Source: Gammaproteobacteria bacterium (GTDB lineage Bacteria; Pseudomonadota; Gammaproteobacteria; HTCC5015). Taken from it: DNA of 64,000 bases. Of this stretch, positions 50,552 through 59,098 are shown piece after piece; within the stretch, counting starts at the first letter, position 1; every line of letters begins with the position of its first letter. Below the pieces are notes generated by a model. That model did not search any database. It was given only the letters and a program-made list of their open reading frames with translations, and was not told the origin of the DNA. Where the stretch lies: NCBI GenBank assembly GCA_028284675.1, contig JANQRI010000011.1, positions 1 to 64,000 of the forward strand. The letters run 5' to 3'. The translations under genes and the position numbers were made by a program.

Positions 50552-51296
50552 AGGGGGCGAAGAACAGACCGGGTTTATTTCACATCTGGTCGAATTGCGG
50601 GATCGTTTACTGCGTATTGTTGCCGGTATCGCACTGGTATTAATCTGTTTGTTACCTTTCGCCAATGAGCTGTACACATTATTGGCTGAACCGTTATTGA
50701 GTCATCTTCCTGATGGCAGCTCAATGATTGCGATTGATGTTATCTCACCCTTTCTGATTCCGTTTAAGCTGGCGCTGTTGCTTGCGGTATTTATTACCGT
50801 GCCTTACTCGCTTTATCATGTATGGGCATTTGTCGCGCCCGGGTTGTATCGTCATGAAAAACGCTTGGTTGTGCCTTTGTTGGTGTCCAGCACCCTGCTG
50901 TTTTATTTGGGAGTGGCGTTCGCTTATTTTGTGGTTTTCCCAATCGTATTCGGTTTTATTATCGGTATAGCACCTGAGGGAATCTCGGTAATGACTGATA
51001 TCAGTCGCTACCTTGATTTTGTGGTCGCGCTGTTTCTGGCATTTGGTATCGCGTTTGAAATACCGGTTGCGGCAGTATTACTGGTTGCCGTCGGCTTCAC
51101 CACTCCGCAGGCTCTGGCTGAGAAACGACCTTATGTAATCGTTGCAGTTTTTGTGATTGGTATGTTCCTGACGCCGCCGGATGTGATTTCACAAATATTA
51201 CTGGCGATCCCAATGTGGTTGTTGTACGAGTGCGGCATCATCGCGTCGAGGTTATTATTGCGTCACCGCTCTGCAACGACCGAAGCAGACCATTAG
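50535..51296 (+). CDS. Tat receptor subunit TatC
   Basis: A 253-residue membrane protein with six helices. FISHLVELRDRLLRI (residue about 13) is the conserved cytoplasmic start, YHVWAFVAPGLYRHEKR the first loop motif, and FGIAFEIPVAAVLL with FLTPPDVISQILLAIPMWLLYE the end. It reads twin-arginine signals. Confidence 0.96.
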   Translation: MSADPKGGEEQTGFISHLVELRDRLLRIVAGIALVLICLLPFANELYTLLAEPLLSHLPDGSSMIAIDVISPFLIPFKLALLLAVFITVPYSLYHVWAFVAPGLYRHEKRLVVPLLVSSTLLFYLGVAFAYFVVFPIVFGFIIGIAPEGISVMTDISRYLDFVVALFLAFGIAFEIPVAAVLLVAVGFTTPQALAEKRPYVIVAVFVIGMFLTPPDVISQILLAIPMWLLYECGIIASRLLLRHRSATTEADH

Positions 51297-51430
51297 ACGG
51301 CTGTTTTTGAGACAAATTAGTATAGAGTTTATCTCATAATACCCCGCGAGCCGCGTTACTGGTGCGAAGGCCGGTACTAGTGCTATAGTGCGCCGGTTGC
51401 GCGACAAATCACCTGAATAGGAGAAAAGCC

Positions 51431-52177
51431 ATTTACAAGTTAGTATTGATTCGCCACGGTGAGAGCCTGTGGAATAAAGAGAACCGTTTTACCGGTTGGT
51501 ATGATGTTGATTTATCGGAAAAGGGTCAGCAGGAAGCCATCGCCGCCGGACGGCGTTTAAAAGAGCAGGGTTATGAGTTCGATGTCGCGTTCACCTCTGT
51601 ATTGAAACGTGCGATCCGCACTTTGTGGACGGTACTGACCGAAATGGATCAAATGTATATTCCTGTGACGCGCCATTGGCGACTCAATGAGCGCCATTAC
51701 GGGGCTTTACAGGGTTTGAATAAAGCTGAAACTGCGGAGAAACATGGAGAAGAACAGGTCCTTATCTGGCGACGCAGTTTCGATGTTCCACCACCGGCAA
51801 TGGACCGTGATGATGAGCGCTTTCCTGGGTTTGACAAGCGCTATGCCGGCCTGGATGAAAGAGTGCTGCCTCAGTCTGAAAGCCTGAAGGATACGATTGA
51901 GCGTGTTCTACCGTACTGGCATGATGCAATTGTGCCGCAGATTCGCGCCGGTAAGCGTGTGTTAATCGCTGCGCACGGCAACAGTTTGAGAGCAATGGTC
52001 AAGTATCTTGATAATCTGTCTAATGACGAAGTTTTGAAGCTTAATATTCCCACAGGTGTGCCTCTTGTCTATGAGCTGGATGCGGCCTTACGACCGCTCA
52101 AGAGTGAATACCTGAGTGACCCTGAAGAGCTCAAGCGCTTGATGGATTCGGTTGCGAATCAGGGCAAATCCAAATAG
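51431..52177 (+). CDS. 2,3-bisphosphoglycerate-dependent phosphoglycerate mutase, ATT start
   Basis: A 249-residue glycolytic enzyme interconverting 3- and 2-phosphoglycerate. LIRHGESLWNKENRFTGWYDVDLSE has the catalytic His; ERHYGALQGLNKAETAEKHG and AAHGNSLRAMVKYL follow. The family normally begins MxKLVLIRHGES; here the codons for YKLVLIRHGES are preceded by ATT at 51431, which has AGGAG seven bases upstream. The only other possible start in frame, TTG at 51446, would delete the first beta-strand and has no ribosome site. I therefore take ATT as start, though a sequence error is possible. Confidence 0.85.
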   Translation: MYKLVLIRHGESLWNKENRFTGWYDVDLSEKGQQEAIAAGRRLKEQGYEFDVAFTSVLKRAIRTLWTVLTEMDQMYIPVTRHWRLNERHYGALQGLNKAETAEKHGEEQVLIWRRSFDVPPPAMDRDDERFPGFDKRYAGLDERVLPQSESLKDTIERVLPYWHDAIVPQIRAGKRVLIAAHGNSLRAMVKYLDNLSNDEVLKLNIPTGVPLVYELDAALRPLKSEYLSDPEELKRLMDSVANQGKSK

Positions 52178-52205
52178 CTTTTTACAGGCAGTAAGCCACC
52201 ATCGA

Positions 52206-52754
52206 TTAGCCGTTTTGTGCCCGGGCAACGACCCTGGCAAGTTCTTCTGTGCTTTGGGAACTGACGGGTTCTTCAAGCTGCGTACATTGCATCGGTATTT
52301 TAACCGGTAAAAAACCGTCAATCGTGCCGGACATCCGGTTCAATGTTTCCAGCGCGATGAGTGCATTGTCGCTATTGCCTTCCAACAAGGCGGTATCCAG
52401 CTCTGCTAAAAACCTGTTCAATGCTGATGCAAACTGACGCATTCTCTTGGCCGGTTCAGGCGCGGTGGCGGGGTTCAGCGCTTCTCTGTTGAGTTCCAGT
52501 ACAACGAATGCATTGACGGTAGAGCTTACCAGAGGATTATGCAATTCGTTCTTCACGGTTACCAGAAAACGCTTGGCAAGCCGGTCTATTTCTTTTAACG
52601 GCATTTCTGCATCCATGGAAATATTTGCTTTATTGCAAATATATGCGAGCAGCTTTTGTGCAGTAATAATGCCGGTGTTGTTGGTATCGGCTTTGGATAG
52701 TTCGTTAACGGTCAGAAACAGTTCGCAAACTTTTGCATTAGGTGTGATGTGCAT
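52206..52754 (-). CDS. Helical protein of unknown function
   Basis: A 182-residue, cytoplasmic, mostly helical protein without recognised domain. ELHNPLVSSTVNAFVVLELNREALN (about residues 75-100) and the alternating hydrophobic pattern suggest a helical bundle. The ATG at 52754 is used; a GTG thirteen codons earlier is possible. It lies just 30 bases after the convergent gpmA and upstream (in its own direction) of nothing. It is next to the LuxR-family gene and the secretion block but no link is visible. Confidence 0.55.
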   Translation of the reverse strand: MHITPNAKVCELFLTVNELSKADTNNTGIITAQKLLAYICNKANISMDAEMPLKEIDRLAKRFLVTVKNELHNPLVSSTVNAFVVLELNREALNPATAPEPAKRMRQFASALNRFLAELDTALLEGNSDNALIALETLNRMSGTIDGFLPVKIPMQCTQLEEPVSSQSTEELARVVARAQNG

Positions 52755-52985
52755 TGTAATCCCGCTTAGTGATCGTCGCAGTACCGGTATCACCCGGTAG
52801 CCATGAAAGTGTGTATGAATCGCAAGGGCCCGGCGGCTTTATTGCATGGATTTGCCAGATCCGAATAGCGGACCGGGGGTGCGCGAATATGGTGTTATTT
52901 TAGATCAAGCGGGCAGCCGCCGGTATTGCCCTTAAGTCTTATAAGGCTTTGGTTATATATGGCCTTGGGTGGGACTGGATATGTG

Positions 52986-53009
52986 AAAGCCGGCCATCAG
53001 GCCGGCTTT
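52986..53009 (-). terminator. Hairpin after the LuxR-family gene
   Basis: AAAGCCGGCC and GGCCGGCTTT form a perfect 10-bp stem around a 4-base loop, 27 bases after the regulator stop. The U-tail is short (TTT). Confidence 0.6.
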
Positions 53010-53035
53010 GACGCTTAAATGATGTAACCCAGGCT

Positions 53036-53794
53036 CTAGCGATAATTTGACGAGTGGGCAAAAAATTGCGCGGTTGCGTGTGGCTGTGCAACGGAAGGCT
53101 TTTCCTGAAGTGCACGCAACTTTGGAAACATCTGTTCTGCCCGCATGGCGGCCTGGGTGCGGTTGGTGACTCCCAGCTGCTTGAATATAGCCATGCAATG
53201 AATTTTGACAGTGCCTTCGGACAATTCCAGAATGCGGGCAATTTCTTTGTTTGATTTGCCATGCATGATCAGATACAGCACATCCAGCTGACGCGGTGTC
53301 AGGCGTAATGCCATATTGTTGAAATCTTTACCGCGAATTGGCCAGCCCATATTGTCCGGCATCATTCGTTGCGGCGGCATGGACTGGGGTGGCATTTGCA
53401 TATTTTGTTGCATATGCTGCGGTGGTGGATTGATGTTTGGAAGATGATGCATGCCGGGGCGTTTACCCGCACCTTCAGCGTCATCGATTTGGCCCATCAA
53501 TCTCTGTAATAAATGCACTACTGCTGAAAGTCGCAGCATTGTGTCAACGATTGCTACTAAAGCAACATCGGGATGACGTTGCTGAAGTTGTTGAATATGA
53601 AATAGTGCCTGCAGATCTGTAGGGTGCAGTGTCGTAATTACCATCTCGACATTTGGATTTTCGTCCAGGATCTCCAGTACACGAGTGAAGTCTTTTGTTT
53701 CAAATATTGCAATGGATTGTGCAATGTCCTCGGGTAGTGAGTTAATCAGGCTGGCGTCCGAGCTGTTATTCCAAAATACAACCGAAAGTTTCAT
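53036..53794 (-). CDS. LuxR-family response-regulator-like transcription factor
   Basis: A 252-residue regulator. Residues 1-105 have the alternating strand/helix pattern of a receiver domain, but the phospho-acceptor place reads VEMVITTLHPTD, with Thr instead of Asp, so it is probably not phosphorylated. A linker at about 112-155 is rich in Met, Pro and Gln (QHMQQNMQMPPQSMPPQ). The C-terminal LuxR helix-turn-helix is complete: LTPRQLDVLYLIMHGKSNKEIARILELSEGTVKIHCMAIFKQLGV. AAGGGGG precedes the ATG. It is divergent from the secretin/type III block across a 750-base gap, making it a candidate regulator of that block. Confidence 0.8.
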   Translation of the reverse strand: MKLSVVFWNNSSDASLINSLPEDIAQSIAIFETKDFTRVLEILDENPNVEMVITTLHPTDLQALFHIQQLQQRHPDVALVAIVDTMLRLSAVVHLLQRLMGQIDDAEGAGKRPGMHHLPNINPPPQHMQQNMQMPPQSMPPQRMMPDNMGWPIRGKDFNNMALRLTPRQLDVLYLIMHGKSNKEIARILELSEGTVKIHCMAIFKQLGVTNRTQAAMRAEQMFPKLRALQEKPSVAQPHATAQFFAHSSNYR

Positions 53795-54545
53795 ATGGCC
53801 CCCTTGCTAGTCAAACTCTCGTTGAGTAAATTAAGATGAGTCTGATTTTGCATGTGTGCTCGTTTTTGCGAATATCCAACAAATAAAAACCAGGATATAT
53901 AAAGCAAGAGATGGTGCTGTTCTTGCTGTGTTTCAGGCTTTGACAGTCTCTGCTGAATGACCGTCTATACTAAAAATATATACTTGGTTTCGTATCGTTC
54001 CAGAATGCCGGCTCAAATAAATAAGGCTATATATAAGAGCTAGGCAATACTGACCTTAAGTAAGATCTTATCGAAACTAACGGGCTGGGAATATACGGCA
54101 TGAGTGATAGGACTTTAGGCCTATTACCAATGCTTACAAGGGGGGTCTTATTGTGTGTTGGTACATTTTGTACACATGTCAGCAATTTAGAATCGTTATG
54201 TAACACACTGTTTTTAACTGATTCTAAATAGTAATCCACTGTTTTTCCAAAGATATCATATAGGTTTGTATGTGTTGTAACAGCTTTCCGAAGGGTATAT
54301 GACTAAATGAATACACCGAATACCGTATTTTAAATTAAGCGGGATACGGTAGATTGTCGGATACCGGCATCGGTGGGTGACTACAGATTTGCCGTTACAT
54401 TGAAACCCAAAACTCATGGGTTTTAGGGTTTGAAGTAAAAGCATGACGCCCGCGATTTTTAAGGTGAATTCAGCTTATTTTTCGCGTCGTTTCCAATCCG
54501 CAACCAGCAGAGCGGATTCTTCAGATTAAACGTAGCGTGGAGCTT
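53795..54545. promoter_or_regulatory. Regulatory gap before the type III block
   Basis: About 750 bases, rich in inverted repeats and without a gene I can support. ATTTAGAATC (54185-54194) and GATTCTAAAT (54220-54229) are perfect inverted copies; TACCGTAT (54321-54328) and ATACGGTA (54344-54351) are another pair; AAACCC-AAAAC...GTTTT-A-GGGTTT at 54403-54431 is a hairpin with one bulge. CACTGTTTTT occurs twice, at about 54206 and 54237. These are candidate binding sites for the LuxR-family protein and other regulators. Confidence 0.45.
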
Positions 54546-55367
54546 ATGCAAGTTATGAAATACAGCAAATTGCGGTTTCTATCAGGGGTGGTTTTGGCAT
54601 TGACTTGTATTACGGTATCGGCTGCCGATATCAAATGGTCATCTCATCCATACACGCTCTATTCAAAGCAGGATAGCTTGAGAGATATTCTTACCGGGCT
54701 TGCCGCCAGCGAAAGTATTCCGGTGGAAGTGAGTGAGTCAGTGCAGGATGTCATCAGTGCAAACTTTGAGAATATGACACGTAAAGCCATATTCCAACAG
54801 CTTGTAGAGGCATATGGCCTGGCGTGGTATTACGATGGTCATAGACTCTATATAGATCGATTGGAGAACACTCAGGCAGCGACAATACGTTTAAGATCAT
54901 TGTCGGTCGCCGCCTTTAGAGCGCATCTTAATAAGTTGGGTGTGATTGATGATGACTACCGGTATGGCTGGCAGTCCATTGATCATAAAAAGCTTATATA
55001 TATATCGGGTCCAGCACCTTTTGTCGAACGGGTTACACAGATGGCAAAAATTCTGGATGACAGCTCTCGCTCTGTAGAGACGATATATAAGTGGACAGAC
55101 AAGGCCGGGGTGACTCACTACAGCTCCGATGCTGCTGAGGCACCAAACCGGGCAAAAATCATAGAGGTCCAGGCTGGCGGTGGGGGAGCTTTCAGTGCTT
55201 TTCCTTCCGCGCAAATGCAAATGGAGCAGGCCGATCAGGCACTGAATAGTGTGAACAAAAGCTCCGCAGCTCCTGCTGCTGCGAATGAGGCACCTAAGCC
55301 TGTTGCTTTCGGTGCGTCGTCTTCATTCCAGAACAACAGTCAGAACAATACACGGATACCTCAATGA
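54546..55367 (+). CDS. Type III secretion secretin N-terminal domains (SctC N0-N1) without pore, plus DUF4124-like domain
   Basis: A 273-residue exported protein. After a signal peptide (cut near VSA-AD, residue 28) come the SctC N0 domain (about 30-105: SLRDILTGLAASESIPVEVS, EAYGLAWYYDGHRLYIDRL) and N1 (about 110-172, ending LIYISGPAPFVERVTQMA), wording typical of YscC/HrcC. The secretin pore domain is wholly missing. Instead IYKWTDKAGVTHYSSDAAEAP (about 182-205) resembles DUF4124, then an Ala/Ser/Asn-rich tail. The stop overlaps the sctD start (ATGA), so the short form is built in and not a recent break. Rhizobial systems split the secretin into RhcC1 and RhcC2; this looks like the RhcC1-type half. 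Start could also be 54555. Confidence 0.8.
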   Translation: MQVMKYSKLRFLSGVVLALTCITVSAADIKWSSHPYTLYSKQDSLRDILTGLAASESIPVEVSESVQDVISANFENMTRKAIFQQLVEAYGLAWYYDGHRLYIDRLENTQAATIRLRSLSVAAFRAHLNKLGVIDDDYRYGWQSIDHKKLIYISGPAPFVERVTQMAKILDDSSRSVETIYKWTDKAGVTHYSSDAAEAPNRAKIIEVQAGGGGAFSAFPSAQMQMEQADQALNSVNKSSAAPAAANEAPKPVAFGASSSFQNNSQNNTRIPQ

Positions 55368-56842
55368 ACCGGCAACAAAATAAACATTTATTAAAAATAT
55401 TCTCTGGCCCGCATATTGGGGCTGAGATCCTTCTTCAGCCCGGGACATATGAAATAGGGCGCGGCCAGGAGTGCGATATTGTGCTTCAGGACGAAATGAT
55501 TGGTGACAAGCACGCCCGCATAACCATTGATAAGGATGTGATCTCGGTTTCGGTCATCGGCCAGAAACCCGTTCTACTCGAAGGTGTGCCGATTCTTGTG
55601 CAGGACGAGCAGTCAGAGGTTTCACTCAGTGAGTATGAGACCTTGACTTTGGGCACGACTCATCTTGCATTGGGTAAGCCAAACGGGGACTGGTCGAAAA
55701 TACGTTTTCCAAGTTTATTGCGTAAGGCTGATCTGGATGCACCGCGTGCTCCGCGGGCTGAGGATAATCCGCCTAAACCTGTTGGTTCGATGGGGTGGCT
55801 GGATAGATTGCAAAAAAATCTAAATGGGTTTTTAGCGAATGTTGGTATTAATGGTTTGCCGGTCAATAAAAAGGCCGGGGCAAACCGTAAACCGGTAGCT
55901 AACAATCCGGCTATGCAGAAATTTAAACAATTGCTTTCGCGGCTGAGTGCCAGCAGGCTACTGAAATATGTTCAGGTGTTTGCGGCGGTTTTGCTGGGTA
56001 TTTCACTGGGTCTGACGCCTGCAGTTTTCAGTTTCACCAGCGTTAAAGTTAAGAACGAGCCGGATTATTTGTTATTGGAAACGATTGAGTCTGTGCTGGA
56101 CAGTCCGGAGTTTTCAGGTGTGCGGGCTGCGTCAATTACCGAGGGTAATGTACTGATTGAAGGTTATGTGTCCAATAATGCGGATAAGCTTAAATTACAA
56201 TCGGCATTGCAGCAGATCGGTTTGGAAGCGACGTTGAAAGTCAGAACCGGCACACAGCTGAAGCGTTCAGCTGACACGATACTTAAAGTGCTTGGATTTG
56301 GTCATTTACAGGCACAGTATCAACCTCATGGTAAGTTGGACATCAATGGCTATAGTGCGGATAAAAGTGCCTGGCTTCAGGCAAGAGAAACTTTACTGAA
56401 AGACATTCCCGGCCTGGAAGGTATCGTTGATGATGGTGTCCAGGACATTGAGGCGCGGCGTAGCTCGCTGCAGAAATATATTGATAAGCACAAGCTTGAT
56501 GACAAGTTGGTCATTAAAACCGGTACTGACGGTGAGCTAACGGTGTATGGTGTGCTTGGGCCGCAGGAACTTGATGAGTGGCGCGCCACATTAAAACAGT
56601 TTCAAGGTAAATACGGAGGCATGCCGGTCATCAGATCGAAAGTGCATGATACCCGTGAAGTTATTGAGCTTGCAATCAAGAGCGTAAGAATAGGAGATGT
56701 GCCTTATCTTGTAACAGATGACGGCGCTAAATATCTCGAGGGCTCGGTGTTGCCAAACGGTTATATGGTTAAGTCGATTCTTTCGGACAAAATCGTATTG
56801 TCGAGAAACAGTGTAGAAGCTGTTTATTATCTCGGCAATTAA
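55364..56842 (+). CDS. Type III secretion inner-membrane ring protein SctD
   Basis: A 492-residue protein. An N-terminal cytoplasmic FHA domain (residues 5-105: KIFSGPHIGAEILLQPGTYE, IGDKHARITI) is followed by a basic linker, one membrane helix (about 200-222, YVQVFAAVLLGISLGLTPAVF) and three or so periplasmic ring-building domains to the C-terminus (GVRAASITEGNVLIEGYVSN, GFGHLQAQYQPHGKLDINGY). This is the YscD/PrgH plan. It follows the secretin N-domain gene with overlap and would stack on it in the periplasm. Confidence 0.88.
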   Translation: MNRQQNKHLLKIFSGPHIGAEILLQPGTYEIGRGQECDIVLQDEMIGDKHARITIDKDVISVSVIGQKPVLLEGVPILVQDEQSEVSLSEYETLTLGTTHLALGKPNGDWSKIRFPSLLRKADLDAPRAPRAEDNPPKPVGSMGWLDRLQKNLNGFLANVGINGLPVNKKAGANRKPVANNPAMQKFKQLLSRLSASRLLKYVQVFAAVLLGISLGLTPAVFSFTSVKVKNEPDYLLLETIESVLDSPEFSGVRAASITEGNVLIEGYVSNNADKLKLQSALQQIGLEATLKVRTGTQLKRSADTILKVLGFGHLQAQYQPHGKLDINGYSADKSAWLQARETLLKDIPGLEGIVDDGVQDIEARRSSLQKYIDKHKLDDKLVIKTGTDGELTVYGVLGPQELDEWRATLKQFQGKYGGMPVIRSKVHDTREVIELAIKSVRIGDVPYLVTDDGAKYLEGSVLPNGYMVKSILSDKIVLSRNSVEAVYYLGN

Positions 56843-56953
56843 GATTTTACCGCTAAGAGGCTTATGTGTTGACTCTACAGTTAAACGGAGAGTGCAAATT
56901 TTTGAATTAATGCATTTTGATATGTGATTCCTTGAATTAGTAAGGAGGGGGCC

Positions 56954-57532
56954 ATGGTTGAATCTGTTGAAGCAGTATCGGGGCTTAAAGCCGCCGAGTC
57001 GGCAGAGAAAATACAAGACAATAATGCTGTGCAGGGCATTAATGAAGATTTCGACAAACTCGATGTTTCCGAAACCCAGGATGTTTTACATGCTGAAAAG
57101 TTGGATATATCGGCAATAGAGCGTCTGGATGTATCGACATTTGAGTCATCGTTGGCTGTGGCGATCGAAAAGCTTGAAGCAATCGGAGTGGAGGGTTTCG
57201 GCTCAGATGACCTCTCCAAGCTGACATTTGCGCTGGAGCAGATGATGAATCAGGAGCAGTCCGCTCGAAATCGTTATGTTGAATGGGCCGATATGGTTAA
57301 GGAAATGGGGCAGTCCGGTATTGATGCGACCGAAAGAATGACTGAAGGCCCAATGTCAACGCAAGAGATGATGCAGCACGTTCAGCAGTCGATGAATAAA
57401 AACCTTGAGTATCAGCATATGCTAGAGGTGCAGGCGCTGGAGCTCAGCGTGAGAATTGAATCGATGTCATGGATCCGCTCTATTGCGACGGCTCTTGTTA
57501 AGGGCACCCGCAGGCTTATTACCCAGACTTAA
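56954..57532 (+). CDS. Probable inner rod protein SctI, long form
   Basis: A 192-residue helical, acidic protein without signal peptide. Location between sctD and sctJ is that of the rod gene in YscI-J-K-L order. The C-terminal 70 residues (MSTQEMMQHVQQSMNKNLEY through MSWIRSIATALVKGTRRL) have the long amphipathic helix expected of SctI. The first 90 residues, with many Asp/Glu and repeated LD-S, are extra compared with the usual 110-140 residues. Direct sequence similarity is weak, so the assignment leans on context. A very strong AAGGAGGGGG site precedes it, meaning high expression, as for a structural subunit. Confidence 0.6.
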   Translation: MVESVEAVSGLKAAESAEKIQDNNAVQGINEDFDKLDVSETQDVLHAEKLDISAIERLDVSTFESSLAVAIEKLEAIGVEGFGSDDLSKLTFALEQMMNQEQSARNRYVEWADMVKEMGQSGIDATERMTEGPMSTQEMMQHVQQSMNKNLEYQHMLEVQALELSVRIESMSWIRSIATALVKGTRRLITQT

Positions 57533-57633
57533 ATATTATGGAGTCAGTGTAGTTCGGTGATTTATTGTTTTAAACGCAGCTATTAAGTGGAGGTCACAGG
57601 CATACTGTTTTAAGTGTGTCCTAAAAAGCAAAT

Positions 57634-58494
57634 ATGAAAAACATGCATACTAAATCACATAAAAGCCGGATTGCGGCCTGGCTGATACTTGTAATAGGGC
57701 TGTTTTTTATGGCCGGTTGTAAACAGGAGTTGTATTCAGGTCTTACGGAAAAAGATGTTAACGAGATGATATCGATCTTGATGCATAGTGGTATTGAGAC
57801 CGGCAAAGTGCCTTTAAAGAATGATCTTTATGCGCTTACGGTTAACCGGGGGGAGTTGTCCAGAGCGGTAGAGATACTTAAAGATCATGGGTATCCCAGG
57901 GATGCCTATCAGAGTATGGGGGATATTTTCAAGAAAGAGGGCTTGATATCGTCTCCTTTGGAAGAGCGTGTCCGGTTTATCTACGCATTGTCGCAGAATG
58001 TCGAGGAAACGCTCAGCCAGATTGACGGTGTTATCACCGCCCGGGTGCATATTGTGTTGCCGGAGAACAATCCTTTCGGTGATGTGATCAAGCCGTCTTC
58101 AGCATCGGTATTCATTAAATATCATCCTGACTCAAGTCTTGAAGAGGCCAAGGCGGATATAAAACTGATCGTGGAGAAAAGCATTGAGGGCCTGAGTTAT
58201 GACAAGGTAACCGTGGTTATGTTGCCGTCGCGTAAAGTAGGTGCGTTGGCAAATGGCAGCATGGAGGATGAGTCGGTTATTCCAGGCAGCGTAAAACTTC
58301 TGTTGCTGGGGATATTATTGTCTGTGGCAGGTTTTTTTGGAATCCGTTGGTTAAGTGGCCGTCAGCCCGATACAGCCGATCAGGAAGAACAGAGTACCGC
58401 ACAGGTGCCTGTGGGTTCCCCGTTGATGAAAATGAGCTCTAAAGAAGAAGAGAAAATTGAGGCAGATTCCAATGCACAAACTCTTGGAGTTTAA
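57634..58494 (+). CDS. Type III secretion inner ring lipoprotein SctJ
   Basis: A 286-residue lipoprotein: signal with lipobox MAGC (Cys29), then the two YscJ/FliF-like ring domains. ELYSGLTEKDVNEMISILMHSG and LKNDLYALTVNRGELSRAVE form the first (about 32-90), LEERVRFIYALSQNVEETLSQIDGVITARVHIVLPE the link to the second (to about 200), FIKYHPDSSL being typical. A C-terminal membrane helix (about 222-242) and short cytoplasmic tail follow. It builds the inner ring together with SctD. It overlaps sctK by 23 bases. Confidence 0.96.
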   Translation: MKNMHTKSHKSRIAAWLILVIGLFFMAGCKQELYSGLTEKDVNEMISILMHSGIETGKVPLKNDLYALTVNRGELSRAVEILKDHGYPRDAYQSMGDIFKKEGLISSPLEERVRFIYALSQNVEETLSQIDGVITARVHIVLPENNPFGDVIKPSSASVFIKYHPDSSLEEAKADIKLIVEKSIEGLSYDKVTVVMLPSRKVGALANGSMEDESVIPGSVKLLLLGILLSVAGFFGIRWLSGRQPDTADQEEQSTAQVPVGSPLMKMSSKEEEKIEADSNAQTLGV

Positions 58495-59080
58495 TTTTCT
58501 ACCCATTCGTTATATTCATGCGTCCTGGCTGAATGAGTTTTCCGGAGGGCGTGTGATTAACCGCCTGCGTTTTTGTAAGCGCGTGGAGTATCGGCTCTCT
58601 CAATATATTCTGGAGCAACTGGGGATCCGTAACAGTTATGCTTTTGACTTACCGGAGTCTGTGGGGCGAATTGCATTACTTGATTCGCTGAGTTTGCTCA
58701 CGTTAGTACGCTATACCGGTGTTAGTTTTCATACTGATGAGTTGCGGCAATGTATCGGTGGTGGTCAGGTGCGCGCAATAAAGAAAACGGTTGGCGAAGA
58801 TGCTTATGTATTTGGGTTAAAACGTGCGCCCTATCTGGTGCAAAATCTGGTTTTGCCCAAAATGGATCCTGCTCAGGGTAGCCTGGCGGAACGCATTTGG
58901 ATGTCCGGGATGCGCTGCCTGGGAGTCGTGATAGCTGAGTTGCAGGCGGCTTTAAGGCAGCGTGTACTGCTTAAGCTTCCGAGCCACTGGGCTAACGAGG
59001 CCATGCGTGTCAAGACACCAAATGCGAATAGCTCGGCAGAGCTGCTTAACAAAGTATTCACAGAGGTAACACAAACGTAA
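58472..59080 (+). CDS. Type III secretion sorting-platform protein SctK
   Basis: A 202-residue soluble protein matching YscK/HrpD-type proteins: an N-terminal LLEFNFLPIRYIHASWL, RVEYRLSQYILEQLGI and a helical body. SctK joins the cytoplasmic sorting platform to the SctD ring. Similarity inside this family is low, so position between sctJ and sctL adds much. GAGG about nine bases before the ATG inside the sctJ end supports the start. Confidence 0.78.
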   Translation: MHKLLEFNFLPIRYIHASWLNEFSGGRVINRLRFCKRVEYRLSQYILEQLGIRNSYAFDLPESVGRIALLDSLSLLTLVRYTGVSFHTDELRQCIGGGQVRAIKKTVGEDAYVFGLKRAPYLVQNLVLPKMDPAQGSLAERIWMSGMRCLGVVIAELQAALRQRVLLKLPSHWANEAMRVKTPNANSSAELLNKVFTEVTQT

Positions 59081-59098
59081 GTAGAGAGGTATGTTGTT

